The notes below the pieces were generated by a model. The model was not told the origin of the DNA and searched no databases. It saw nothing but the letters and a program-made list of their open reading frames with translations. DNA of 64,000 nt from Hemicentrotus pulcherrimus (lineage: Eukaryota > Echinodermata > Echinoidea > Camarodonta > Strongylocentrotidae): contig BEXV01000119.1 of the NCBI GenBank assembly GCA_003118195.1, positions 275,798 through 339,797 of the forward strand. The letters are read 5' to 3'. The stretch's first letter is position 1; each line of letters begins with the position of its first letter. Positions 12,501 through 27,453 of this stretch are shown one piece after another. Position numbers and translations under genes: made by a program.

Positions 12501-15500
12501 GAGGTCAATCGTATGCAACATGTCCAGCTGGTAGAAGGTGATGACATCGAGCTGCCCTGCCCAACCACCGGTTACCCTAAACCAAGAGTGGCCTGGTTCA
12601 GAGACAACCGGATTCTGTCTCCTCCAGAGTATAAGATAAAGGATGATGGAACATTGGTCATTCCAGGAGCCATGCCGTTTGATGCTGGTGTGTATACTTG
12701 CAGCGCAGTGAATGAAGCTGGAAACTCAAGTATATCCATTAATGTCACAGTAATGGGTAAGTCTGCTTTCATACCATCTATGCCAATAGTAAAAGCTCTC
12801 AGTATAAACTGATGTAAAACAAATGCACTCCACTAGCGACTTTGAACAGAAAGGTGAAGGAAGTTGGAAGGAAAAGTGAAACGATAGTGGTGAAAATGTT
12901 TGATCGTGACAAGACTTTTAATCAACCATCAGGATACCTCCTTATAACATGTTTATTTTTCAGTGTACATGAAATATAGGAACACAAAATTTGTTTCTTT
13001 CAAATTTTGATTTGCCTTTGTGTTTTGTCCTTTTCAGATCAGAGATTGACTGATCTTTGACAGATGTCATATATACATGTATGTTACTTCTTGATGCCAA
13101 AGCAATTATTCTTGATCTTTGAAATCTCTTTGTATTTGATTCCATCAATTCTTGATTTTCAGTTCCCCCACTCATCGTGGATGCTTACAGACCTGTGGAC
13201 ATCATAGTCATTCTAAACAATCCTGCAAGGTTGTACTGTGAGATTGACATCTCTATCCCCATGGCAACCATCGTCTGGCAGAAGGATGGCATCTCTCTTC
13301 GGGAGGATTCAAACATCCGCATCTCTCGGGACGGTCAGATCCTTGAGATTAATCAGGTACAGGTCAACAACGAGGGTCGGTATACCTGTATAGCAACAAA
13401 CAATGCAGGAAACGCCACCAAGTTCTTTGGTCTTACAGTCCATGGTAAGTATGACCCAGACTTCTGAAACAATCTTGCTTTCATATACTTGTGGACATTG
13501 TGGTACAATCCTGCCAGCTTTGTTGAGAATACAATAATGAAATATAACTAAAGTAACTAAGAGTCTGGGTACCACAAGGGAGTGTACTTGCCCCTGTCCT
13601 ATTTCTTGAACACATTTGAAGGCAGACTGATCCTCTTAAAAAAAAAATGATATGATAAAAAAAAAAATGATATAGCCTAATAGTCCTCTCCAAATTTTAT
13701 TAAACCAAAACGGAAAATTCTTTTTGCCCAACTGATCGTGAGCCCGGCAGCCACTGTTCAGCGCCAGATCGACGTTGCTCTATCCCTTATTGTTGAACGC
13801 CAAACAAGGTAGCAACAACTCGCATCTTTTAACGTCTTTTGGTATGACGCGGCTGGGGTTTGAACCCACGACCTCCCGGTTGTGAGGCGGACGCTCTACT
13901 GACTGAGCCAACACTCCACTCTTTGTAGCAAAACAGGATTTTTAGATAATTCGTACAGTATAGAAGAAAAGTATGATTAGCACCATTAAGCGTTTTCAGA
14001 AAGATGCAGATAACCATAATATCATAATCCCAAATATTGTTATGAAAGTTGTTATCATATGAAAACCTAAAAACTTAAAATGCAAGTCATTCATGCTTTC
14101 TTTCTTTGCCCAGTTCCTCCTATTTTCCCTGATGGTAACCCTGTGAACCCCATGATGATGAGCATCAATGAAGATGACTCTACCCAGCTTAGTTGCCATG
14201 CCAGCGGGTACCCTCCACCCACCATTAGATGGTACAAAGATGGCCGCCTGGTAACCCACAATGAGCCGGGCGTGGCGGTGTCCAATGCCGGAGAAGTTCT
14301 AAGGATTAACAGGGTGAATAGAATACATGCTGGGCAGTTCACCTGTGTCGCAAGCAGCATCGTAGGGAACATCTCCAAGAGTTATGTGCTCAATGTTAGA
14401 GGTGGGTTGTAAGAATTTAGAGAATGGTGGATTATTATTGAAGAAATAGTGTTGATTGTGCAGTCTCTGTAGTTGTTGATATTTGTATAGTCATTTTCGT
14501 CAATGCTCATGAGAGTTTGATTTCCTATTCTGCAGCCTCAAATGAAAGAAGTATAGAATGGTTGCCAACATTTTCTTTTAACTACCACTTTAAATTTTAC
14601 CTACCCTGAATACAATTAACAGTCTTTGCCTGGTTTATAAGTAACATAGAAAATGTTCTATCCTAGCAAAAAAATGGAACAAAATACTTGTATCACTGAC
14701 CTCATTTATTCACTGTACTATAAAAATGATGACCAATATACCTTGGAAAGACACGTTGAAGCAAATTAAAGTGTGTACACAAATCCTTTCTTCCCCCCAA
14801 AACAGGGACATTTGTAAGAAAACATGATAATATGATTTCATTAATTTGAGCTTAGTAATACAGATGAACAATAGTTAGTATAAGGTGATACAGATTTGTG
14901 TTGATTATTTAGAGGAGCAATAAATAATAAAGCCTTCGATGGATCTTTCCAATTCTTATAGTGAGGCCTGAGATTGAAGGAGCAGAGTTCCCTCACAATG
15001 TATCTGTTGTTAACAACATGGGTATTGAGCTGCGCTGTCCAACCGTAGCTATCCCCGTCCCGGAGATTGTTTGGTACAAGGACGGTCACCGACTTCACCC
15101 CTTCCAGAGCGGAGTCCTCATCTCTCCCGATGGCACCACTCTGAGAATACCCAATGCTCAGCTCCACGATGAGGGCGTCTATCAATGTGTTGCGACCAAT
15201 GTGGCGGGAGAAGAGATGAAGCTGTTCAATTTACAGATTGATGGTTTGTACTTCTGTGATTTATTCTTATTATTTGTTAGAGATTGGGCTATGTGATGGG
15301 GTTAATGTTTTTAGAGATGTCATGGTCTAATGGATAAGTCACTGAGCTATGAATAATAACAATGATGCAGTAGAGGAGAATGCTTAATCGCAAGCTTTTT
15401 TTGTTGTTGAGTGGTTAACAAAGGCCACTGACAATTAGTATAAAGTTATACTTTTCATCTTTTGTCTCTTTTTTTTCTCGTACCTACAGTTCCACCTGTC

Positions 15501-18500
15501 ATAGTATCTAGGGAGCCTAATCAGATTGCCGTCATAGCTGGTGGCTCAACTACTATTGACTGCGAGAGCTATGGTGTCCCCAAACCAACAGTGACATGGA
15601 CAAAGAATAATGCCTTTATATCACCAGCTAGCATAAGGTGAGGTGTCTGGATGTTTTCATGGTCACTATCTTTTTGCGCAATTCTTTTTTTGTTTGTCCT
15701 TTCACCTCCTAACTCTTTATTTAGTCCAGTTACTTTTGCAAATTATTCTTATCTCTTAGTGAATTAAGAAGAGCAATGTATATGGAACTTTGAAAATTAA
15801 CCAATATTATGTTCACATTTATATAGCATCAGGTTTGATAAATGAATGTACAATTTTAGCATACATGGTCCGGTGAATTTTGTAGATTACTGTAACTCTT
15901 ATCAGGATTAGGTTTAAGAATCTAATCTATCCTGATTCAAATCAAAGATATGTGGTAGGAAATTTGACTGGTTTAAATTGACAATAGCAGATCCATGAAC
16001 CTGCTGTGAAGTTTTACTAAGATGAATTAAATTGAATTGATATTGACTGCATGTAACATGGCTAGAAGTTAGAAGGCATTCTTAAGGTCAAGATCGGAAA
16101 GGGCCTGTGGCATCAAAGAGGCTGCAGCTGTCACATAATGAAGATGAACATGGCCAGACAAAGCAGTCTTTGAATGCCTTTAAAGAACTTTGAGTGAAAT
16201 TATTTAAAATTTAATTTCAAATTATTATTGATCAGATTGAATTTAATTGAGTTGATTTTGACTATAAATTGTAGCAAAGCTTTGGTGATAGTGGTGGTGA
16301 TGGTGGCGGCAAACGATGCAGGCTTTTAATACTTTGAATTGACTCAGTGAAATTATTTTAATTTGATTTGAATTAATATTGATCAGATACGACATAGACC
16401 CAGCTGGATTGCTCCATATAGCTACAGTGACAGTAGCAGATGAAGGTGTCTTTGAATGTTTCGTCTCCAACTCTGCTGGCAATGTGACAAGAAGAATAGA
16501 TCTACAGGTTCAAGGTAAGATTCCATTGGTTTACTGAGAATCAAAACAGTTTTAACCCATGACAGTCTAGTATCAATGTTTAGAGATTTATCAAAAATTC
16601 TTATCTTTTGATCCAGTATGCTCTGAATTGCAAATCATACATGAGCAGAAAAGAGTACACCAATTGTTAGAAGACTTGAGGCCATTTCTGTTGCACGACA
16701 TTGTTTTGTTCATGAATAAGAGTGATTGAATTAAAAATAATCATTAAAGTATCTAAATTTAAAAGTTTGATTGTCAAGCTGTTTTTATTTTCTTCTTTGA
16801 TATGTTAGTTCAACCAACCATCACACCAGGGCGTGGTAGGGTGACTACCCGAATAGGTCAGTCAGTGCGCCTCTTCTGCGATGCCACCGGTGTCCCTACC
16901 CCAGAGATCCTGTGGCAGAAGGATGGTCAGAGGGTTTATCCCATGGAAGGATTCCTGATCATCAGTGATGGTATGTTGCAGATCAATGATGCACAGCCCT
17001 CAGATGCAGGGCGATAAGACTGCATTGCTAAGAATGGAGCCGGAGCGGATGTCTTCAAGGTCATTCTTGAGGTTCATGGTGAGTTTCCTGGGTACCACAT
17101 ATAGTTGATGTTAAGATTAAAGTCTCTTAACCCATTGTCTTCCTGATTGTTTTCTTCCGTTCGGCATGTACAAGAATCACCTTTTTTTCTGTAGGCATTG
17201 GGATAATAAAGTTCTATGATTGGAAAGAATTAAACTAAAATTTAGGCCATGTGGGTGCAAGGTTGCTCTAACTTCATGTTGAGTGTTATGATACCAGATT
17301 ATTGATTAAGGGGTAAAAGTCTTTCTATCCACCCTAGGTGGGGTTGTTTAACCCTAATAAGGCCGAGGAGGGGGGGGGGGCACTATGGCCCCCACCCTAT
17401 GTGATTTTTCTGATTGTTCGGGAATGCATACAGATGCGCCCCGCCGCTCACAGACTTTTCTCTCTCTCGCTCGAGTCTTGCACATATTTTAAGACATTTT
17501 TTTTTAATCGGACGTACAGTTACAAATGTCAGGCAGAAAAGTGCTTGTTTTTGTGATTTGTTTACAAAACATATGGAAATGTCATTTTCCTAAAAAGAGA
17601 TAAGAACATTGGTTATTTGGTCTTGTTTAAACTTTAGAGTTTGTGTTGGGGGTTAAAATAGTTGAATTGTCATTTATTTGCATAAGTTACCATAAATGTG
17701 CAAATGAATGAATTTTTCAAAAAATTGAATTTACCATAGTCGCGGCGATCGGCCGTTTCACGCCAGAGATCATAGAAAGATCTGAAATACCCCGGCCTCA
17801 TTAGGGTTAAGTGATCATATTGGAAGAACTGCATACTTGACCACAACGATCCACAGAAGGATGCATGACCATTTTCTTGTTTATTATCGCAATCACTTTT
17901 AAGAAGCAAGTACTACATTTACCTGTTCAAATATAATGTAACTGATGCATATGTATTAATGAGATGGAACCAATTTTTTTCATTTTTTCCCTTCATAGAG
18001 CCACCTCAGATCGCAGAGACCACTCAAACATATGAGATCAGAGTAGATGCTTCTGTTGAGTTGGAATGCCGTGTCAGTGGGATTCCCAAGCCAAACATTC
18101 GCTGGCTATTCAATGGACAAGAACTGGGAGCCCAGAGTCTGAAGCTTGCTAATGGAAACCTCAAGATACCTGTTGTGAGGGCAGAGGATAGTGGGGCTTA
18201 CACTTGTCTGGCTCAGAATGATGCTGGATTCGCCCAAGCAGAGAGGATTCTTGTAGTGCTAGGTAAGTAGCCATGGCTTATAAACGATGGCTCAAAATGA
18301 TGTTGGGTTCGCCCAAGCAGAGAGGATTCTTGTAGTGCTAGGTAAGTAGTCAAGGCTTAGAAATGATGGCAGAATGAGTGTGGGGTTCGTCTGCCAGACT
18401 GCTGTTTCTTCTCTCATTCTGAACATATTCTGTTCTAATCCTAAATATCTTCTGGTTTTCCCTCTTATAGATGTTCCAAGGCTTCCAAGACCACCTCGTG

Positions 18501-21500
18501 AGCAGTCCGAGATGACCATTAGTGTGAATCGACGAGCAGTGTTGACCTGTCCAGCTGATGGCTATCCACCCCCTGAGGTCACTTGGAGGAAGGATGGAAT
18601 CCTCGTTGAACCTGCCGGTAGAATCACAATGACTGAGAACCATGAACTCATCATTGACAGAGTACAGGTAAAGCAAGGTCATCCATCGAATGATAATGAT
18701 AATGATGATGATGATAATAAAATTATGGGTTTATATAGCGTTTGATACATCAACAAATCAACAATGTCTCTATGCACACACAATATGTGCACATACTCCA
18801 CTCCCTGTGGAGCATTCCGGCCAGGCCTCATTATACATAAATTAACAGTACAGAGCAAACTACAATGACCAGGTCCCCATTTAACTCATGGGTGAAGAGA
18901 AGCCACATAGAAAAAATGCAGAACCAATGACCTCTTTCAGCACCTCTTCCTCATGAAAATTAATCATTGAAATTACAACAAAAAAACATCATTTGAGATG
19001 TTGGTGATAGGGATAGGCATTTGAATGGATGATCATATAACAGTTTGAAGATCATATTCAAAAACATGCTTAATCTTTGTTTTGAAAGAAGAATGATATT
19101 TTTAGACTGGTTTTCAACTTTTCCTTCTTTTCTTAATGTTTCTCCTCTCCATTTTTGTTTTACTTCATGTTATATTCTGTTTTCTTATTTTTGCTGCCCA
19201 AGCAATCTTATCATATTAACTATATATATTTCAATACTGAAAAATCAATTGTAACTGTATTTCATGTTTGAAATAGGCAATGAGTCTTTTAATTTCACAC
19301 ATGACCAATTCAGCCATTGGGCTGTGACACATTAAAAAACAACAACCTTGAATTGAATTGAATTGAATTAATGTAGTAATAAACAATGTATATTAATTGA
19401 AAATTAATTTGATATGATGTTATCTGCAATTACTTCAAAGTGCAAAGAAAGTTGTGCACAAATTTATGAATATCTTTGTAATTGGATTATTATTAGCAAA
19501 AATAACTTAAGTATGCCATTAATTTATTTTGTTGTTGACAATCATAAAAAAATACAATTGACACAGATCGTGGATGTAGATTGATGTAGATGTGTTGTGT
19601 TCTGTTTTGTTTCACCAGGAAAGTGATAGTGGTACCTATACATGCGTGGCTACAAATTCTATTGGCAGTAACAGACTAAATTTCTACCTCACAGTACAAG
19701 GTATGCCATGGGTTCAATTATTGCATTTCTAAAGTTCTGTAGCTTTGGTTTAAGATATGCATTTAAGACATCAGTAAATGAAGATGAAATTTCAGCAAGG
19801 TAGCTGGTAAAATCGGTAAAATCATTAAAAAAATGAGAAGGGACAGAGGGAATGCATTTTGAAATAGGACTCTTCACAAGTTAGTTTGCTATTTTTGTAT
19901 CCTGATTTGTAAACATTTTTGTTTAAAAAAATAATAGAACATCAGTTCGAAACATTCACATTCGTAGTCAAAAGACTACATCTTAATAAGCATTACAATA
20001 ACATTAATATTAGTCATGTACAAAAATATAAATACATTTTACTAGCTTCAATGATCATTAAATATTTTGATTTCATATGAGAAGAAGGAGCAAGAAATTA
20101 ATGGGATTTGATATTTGATATTGAATATATGCTATACAGATAAATCAAAGTACAAAGCCATCGAAACAGAAACTTATAAACATTCTCTTTGCACATATTT
20201 AAGAAATACCAATTATTGATTGAAAATTTTGATAGTCTGACCATGTGTTTTAATTGTGTTCATTTTCAGTTGCTCCAACATTCACCCACTTCCCAAATGA
20301 TGTAGAGCTAGCAGCTGGTAACAGACTGGAATTGATTTGTGAAGCTATTGGTGTGCCTATGCCTGATATTACATGGCTGGTCAATGGGACTGAGATGATT
20401 CCAAGTAAGGAACATGATTACCCTGATATTATTCAATATATTCAATACTAGTAATTGTAGGATTCCAGAATGAACAGCATACTGTACACTTTGCTAAATG
20501 CTTACTCATGGAGACTGTTGTCGGAGCAAATAGGCAAGGAAGACCAAGGAAGAGATGGAAAAGTGACATTCTAATAAGGAGCACCTTCCAGAAGTCATAT
20601 AGAATCGCTTAAGACAGGAATACATGGTTTGAATATGTTTGTGGAGCCAACTTCTTTAGGGACACAGTGACAGCTTAGGTTAAATTAGTTTAGCTTAGCT
20701 TGGCTTAATTGTAGTAGGTTCTTGTGTGGTGCTTTTATGTGGCACACTTGCCACTCCTGATGCTTCAATATTTTTACCCTAGCTTTAGCATGACAGCCAT
20801 TACAGCGCTCAATCATTTGAAGGAACTGATTCCGACCGAAATACAATTTACATGTACCTCACCTTAGATGAGTGTGTAGCAAATTTTAGATTGGTGTCTT
20901 GCAAAGGAGATAAGTTCTGCAACATTTTCACTTTTCACTTTGTTTTTCAACTTATAATTGCTTTTATTAATTGAAAGGATAATTATCCTACCTTTTTCTG
21001 TATCACTATCATTTACACCTGTACATACATACATCTTTTCATCATGTAGACCCACCTACTTTTGATGGTCGTAGTGTGCTTGCCATTGGGAATGTACAGA
21101 AGAGTGACAGTGGAACGTACATGTGCCGAGCTGAAAATATTCTTGGTGTGAGGACAGCCATCACTGCTGTACGCGTTAGGGGTGAGTTACTACATTTGAG
21201 TCAGTTTTAATATGTTAATTGCACATGTATATTGCACATTTATGAGTGTAGTTCAACCAATGTTTGTTATTGTGTATGGTGTGTTTACATTCTGAGCATA
21301 GAAGCAGATCCAGAGATTTTTTTTGTTGGTAGCGTGTATTTACATCCCATCGCTGCCATCCCTAGAATAAGGAGCTGATTGGAATTCAATTTGAGAGATT
21401 TTTATCTTTATTTTCCCTTTCAAAAGAGATGTGTTTATAAACCTACATCGGACACCTGCAAAAAAGGAGTCAAAATCCAAATGATTTTCCAGTTTATATT

Positions 21501-24500
21501 GTCAATATAACAATTAGAGTATTTATCACTAAAGGGCATTTAGCAAGGACTTTTATCTGTAGTGTTAACATTGAACATTGAGTAAAGGCTGTAAAGTAAT
21601 AAGTTTTAAATGTCTTAATTCTGGACAAACGTTTTCTGTATTTATTAAATTTTTTGTTTGTTCCCCCTTTCTCAATTCTCTATGTATCTCATACTTATTC
21701 TATCCCTCTGCGCCTCAGAATAGTTTACTAGATCGATGGCGCATAATAAATGCTGTATTATTATTAGTATTATTCTTTGAACACCATTATAGCAACTTGA
21801 GTGGGTAGTGAAATTATATAAACACTCATGTTCCCTTACCAAGTAGGGCCAGATGAAAATTCTAAGTTATCATTATGAACTACTGTACAATCTTTTTGCA
21901 GTGCCACCCAGGATCCACCGCATCCCATCAGACACTACCCTGACCCTAGGGGAGAGGGCAGTGTTGAACTGTGCAGTGAACGGTGACCCCAAACCAGAGG
22001 TGACGTGGCTCAAGAACAACCGTCCTGTAGCCCTGACTGACACCATGCAACAGAGTTCTGATGGTTCTCTCATTATAGCACCCACTGCTGTAAGTCTCAT
22101 TATAAAACCCTGAATGGTTTCTTTCTATCTATCAAGGTATCTTCTCCAAGCTCAGAGGTTGATTTCAACATATTTCCACACACCTCTGTTTTCTGCTATC
22201 CTAGTACACTTTTGGAGTGTCATTCTACTCCATGACTTATTATTCCCTTCCCAGTTAGTTCCTGGTTTCCCTCTTGGTTTATACAATTTGTGTTAATCAG
22301 AAAGTGAAAAAAGAATCTTCATATTGGAAACTTGAAAGGGTATTGACTGAAAGTAAACATATCTGTTTAAATCAGTTTCAATTGACAACATATATGTAGA
22401 TACTAGTAAAAGAAAATATGAATCGAAAATATGAATTGTACCTTTGTTTTCACTCTCAGTTGAGTGAATAACGGAGTGTGTGGATAGCAAATTAGTTTAT
22501 AATTCTCTGTGGGGAAAATATCTTTGAGTTATATTTTCTGCAGTTCATAAGCATTTGTGCATAACCTTAGAAATAAACTTTGATAGCACCTTTACTCTAA
22601 GGCAATACCTCTTTTTGGATTAAAAAAATAAAAAAAGTAATATATTCAGTCACACATCCAATCTGTTCTTAGCCAGTGTATCCCCTTTCTGTTGAAGATG
22701 TATTACTTGGTCACTTTTGTTTTCATTTATGTATTTGCATTTGTTTTCGTTAGATATCTGATGCCGGTTTATACAAATGTCAAGCCCTTAACCTCTATGG
22801 CCTTGATGAAGTCAGCTATCACCTTGAAATACAAAGTAAGCAAATCTCAAGACATCTTTTAAATATAACAAAGATACCTGCCCATGCTATCAGATATGTT
22901 GAAACTTTTGCCGAGATGTAGACAAGAATTACATATGGTATATGGTCTATGACTTAGAGGGTCTAATCCATTAAAAATTGATTGATTTAAGGGTTATTTG
23001 TACCTCAATGCAAACAAAAAATTGTTCCAGTGAAAAATTAATATAAAATTTTCCCTTGTTTTGTTTTGATAACTATTTAATCTTGTTTTCTGAACATTCT
23101 TATCTAAATGATGTCTATTTTTGGGCCTATTTGAACATCATCCCTTAGGAATTCACTGAGTTCCAAGATACAGAAATGTGTAGACTATTACACTTTTCAT
23201 CATCGTAAAAAAATATGCTGCCATTTTGCCACATCATATATTAAAGAAGGAGACTACAATGATTTTGTTTGCAGGTCGTCCTATGTTTGTGGTGGAGCCA
23301 CAGAACACCACAGTATCCCACGGTGAGAACGTCCTCCTGGACTGCATAGCTCAGGGAGAGCCTGAACCGTCCATGAGATGGCAAAAAGAAGGCTTCAGGG
23401 TGCTGCCTGTAGGGCGTGTTGCCATCCTACCAAACAATACCCTCAAGATAGTGGCCGCACAGCTGACCGATAGTGGAGCCTACATGTGTCTTGCTGAAAA
23501 CCAGATGGGTCGAGCTGTGATGACCATCCATCTGACCGTCATGGGTGAGTGATTGACTAAGAAACTAACCACTTTTAAATTGACAAGTGTTTTCATTATG
23601 AGGGACTATTGACACCTTTGCATTGTGCGTTTAGGTAATAACAAGCTAGTCTGACACAAATCTTTGTTATGTGCAATGGATTAGGAATCATGAATTATGC
23701 ATGACTTTGAATTTGCATCTTGTGCATATGCAAATATGTTTTGTGAATGATTTAGTAGTATATTAGATTATGCACTTACCATAGATGTGTTGTTTCTGGC
23801 ATCAAATAGTTGGTTGGCATAAAGATCAAAGAAGATGTTGGAATATTCAGACTGCAATTGAAGATAATGCATAATCTTTATCAAACGATAGAGAGATGCA
23901 AAATGGAGGGACATACCACATTCATAAAGAACATGAATTGACAGTGTGTTATTGTCTTTCCTCCTTTAATTTACATTGCATTCATCAGCGTGCAAATGGC
24001 AAATTGTAATAAGGTATTTATGTTATCAACAGTTTGTTGTGTCTGTGTTTACTTTTAGATAATTAGAGTTGATATTGGGTTTTGTGATTCTGTCTTTGTC
24101 ACTTTTTCACTATCATGAAATTGTTATTCCTGTGAAAAACTAAAAAATCAAGAAGTGAGGATAATCAGTTCATAAAATTAGAATAGAAGAAATATATTCA
24201 GCAAGTGCATTAAATCAATTTTGAAAAATTTGATTAAAAAAAATGTAATTAATTTTCGTATTCCAAAGCTCCACAACTGTTTTCAACGGATCTTTAAAAA
24301 AAGGAAATGTTTATGTTGTGTTGTCCTTGAAATATTAATTGTGCACAGCTTTCAGGAGTGTAGTGCATGGTAAAAGTTGACTGGGAATCAATGGTTGTAG
24401 ATATTTGTACGATTAGTTTCATATGGGGCATTCCACAAATCATTTGTAACATGCATGTCTTTATTATTTGTTTACTTGTACTTTCTGTTTTCGTTTTCTT

Positions 24501-27418
24501 TTTCAGACATAAGTTGTTGCATTCTGGTTGCTCTCCTTTGTCTTTCTTTTTATGATTTATGTGATTTTTCATTTTTCATTTTTTTAAAATTAATATTTCC
24601 TCACAGTAATTTCTGCACATCTTATTCATGGCAAATGATCAGTAATTATCACATTTTCTACTAACTTATGTAAAGAGTTGTAACATTTTATGAGCATACT
24701 TTCAGTTTTTCTTTGAATTTTATGTTTTATTAATAATTTATTATCATCTTCTTTTAAAGAAGAGATATAAAATTTCAAAAAGAATTTACTGGGCAGATTT
24801 AAAAAATAGAATTTAATGATTTTTTTTTTCTTTGACAATAAATATTTCTATCCCTCCTTTTTTCTTTCATTATTATTTGTGTCTGAGCGTTTTGTACTGT
24901 TTGTTTTTCTTTCTTTGGTTAATGAAGTACTTGTTTGATATCAAATGTGCTCTCTGTATTTATTCCTAAATGTTTTTTGTTTCAATGTCTTAAAAGTTAC
25001 AATAGTGTTGCTGTTATTGTTTCAACTGTTATATGTGTCAAACTTAATCTGAAAGATAGTTACAATTATTTGCATGATCCAGGTAGTCTGCCATCAAAAA
25101 TGTTCAAATTATTTTGGAGTGTTTGTATTTAAATTAGCAGGATTGAAATTCTATTGAAACCCTACTCTATTATTTATAGGCACTTTTCTGTCAATATACA
25201 GATCAGAGTTACTATTTCCATTATTTTTATAATTCACATTTGCACCATTTAATATGGTTGAAACAAGAAGCAAATCATCTTCATATTTAAATATGTGGTA
25301 AAAAAAACTTATGTTTTAAATGAAAAGGTATTATTTGAATAAGTGGGAGGGGGATATAGAAAAAAAATGTGTTGAATTAGTAGTTAGCCACTATGAATTT
25401 TTCATTTTAAACAAGAACAAGTAATTGAGAATTATTCCAGAAAACTCTGCTATGGATCATTTGGCTTTTTCAACGGTGCTTTTTCATTTTCTAGATTCAC
25501 TTTAATACTTTCTCTCATATTGGTTCAGAGTTTCTCAAGTCTTAGACAAGAGGTTTTTTTTAGAAAACATCCTTGGCATATAAAGTTCACCATTATCAGC
25601 AAACTAATTCATTTATGCTTTGAATGAGTGGAAGACTGAATAAGGGGATTTTTAGATTGAGAAAAGCCCAAGATTTACAATGATTATGATTCTTGTTTAC
25701 TCATCAATCAATTGAACCAGAAGCCTCTGGAGCCCATCAAATCTGCTAGTCATTTGAGACCTAATTTTGAAGGTCTTCTTTAAGTCCCAAAGCAAAAGTT
25801 TATCCGTTGACTTGAGAAACTCAGAACCATGTACATTATTTGTAAGTTGCTTCTTGCTTGATTTGCATTGCATGATGGGATGCTTCTGTCTGACAGTGCA
25901 TGGCGGCTGGTCAGAATGGACCGAGTGGGGGCAGTGCAGTAAGACATGTGGGCGGGGCATGAGGATACGCACACGTCGCTGCGACAGTCCGTCCCCAGCT
26001 CACAATGGACTGCAATGCACAGGGCCAGAGGTAGAACAGAACTCATGCCATTTGGATAGTTGCCCTAGTAAGTGCTGGCTATCTTGTGTGGGTGCATGTT
26101 TGTGAGAGCTTTTGTGTGTGTGGGCTTGAGGATGGAGTTCACAGGTAGGTGATGAGATGAAAATGAAAGATGGACTGCAGTACATTAGTTTATATTCATT
26201 ACAAGCTAAGGTATTCTGACCATATTTTGTGCATGACCAAATTGTGGGTACAAAGTCAAACTATACAAAATCAATCAGATTTTAGAAATCTTTCTTTACC
26301 AGATATTATATCATCACAAAAAAGGGACAATAGGCAATAGTTTCATCCAAATTGGTTGGTATGTTGGGTTACTAATCCAAAACATATTTCCATTATTAGA
26401 TCATTGCGTCTTCTTTTGAATATAATATCCGCTTAGAGCCAGAAGGGGATTTATGTGAAATTATATTCAGTGGACAATATAACCAGTCTATTCCTCTTTC
26501 ATTTTATCTGAACTAAATTTGTTGACATTACAATAACTCATTCAGTCATTCACACTTGTCAGTCATAAACCTATTGCCTAGGAAACATTTTTCATTTGAT
26601 CATTATTGTTTGAAGTATGATTTGCGATTTATTTCTTGATTTGCATGACCTCTGCTTTTTATTCAATGCAGTTTGGATTTTGCAACTTGTAAGTTTTTTA
26701 GTGCCCAATGTGTAATGTTGATTCCCAGTACCAGTACGGCAATAACTTTTGCTGTTTTTCATTTTGTGCCAGATACGGCAATAAATTTCGCTGTTTTTCA
26801 TCATAATCATAACATTCTTTGAATAAAATGAAGTCCTCATGATCAGAACCTACCGTTTGTATCATCTTTGTGGAGCCAACCGCTATCATGTAATTTAGAG
26901 TTAATACTCTTGTGGTTCCAAAGAGACAGTATCTTCTTCTCTATCATAAACTGGCTATAGTTGCTCAATTTTGTGTGTTAAGAAAGAGAAAAGACACTTA
27001 TCCTCAGGGAATGCAGACACTTCATAAGAAAAAACCTATTCTCATAACATGAATCTTTTTGGAGCCAGAGCCTATGGTCATGAAATGATGTTCACAATCT
27101 AATTGATGTTCTTGCCTCTCTGTTCAGTCCATGGTCGATGGGGTGAATGGCAGCCGTTTGAAGAATGCTCTGTAACCTGTGGGTTTGGTGTCCGTGTAAG
27201 GCGGCGATTCTGCGACAACCCACCGGTTCAGTACAGAGGAAGGGATTGTGAAGGCGAGGGTATCCAGCAGGACGAATGCTTTGCAGGACAATGCCCAGGT
27301 TAGTGATGAGGATGACAATGATGATGATGATGATGATGATGGTGAGGAGGATGGTGGTGGTAGTGAGGAGGAGGAAGAGAAGGACGAGGTAGAAGATAAT
27401 GGTGATGCTGATGAATAT

Positions 27419-27453
<35 letters not shown>

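Noticed and set aside
13841..13915. tRNA gene on the minus strand
   Set aside because: Boxes A and B are present but the acceptor stem does not pair; better explained as a SINE.
1626..17017. A-to-I RNA editing as the rescue of the six stops
   Set aside because: Editing UAA or UGA would give Trp (or other stops), not the Tyr and Cys that the aligned domains require.
1626..17017. Treating the hemicentin as several shorter genes broken at each stop
   Set aside because: No start codons with signal peptides or promoters follow the stops, and exon phases run straight through them.
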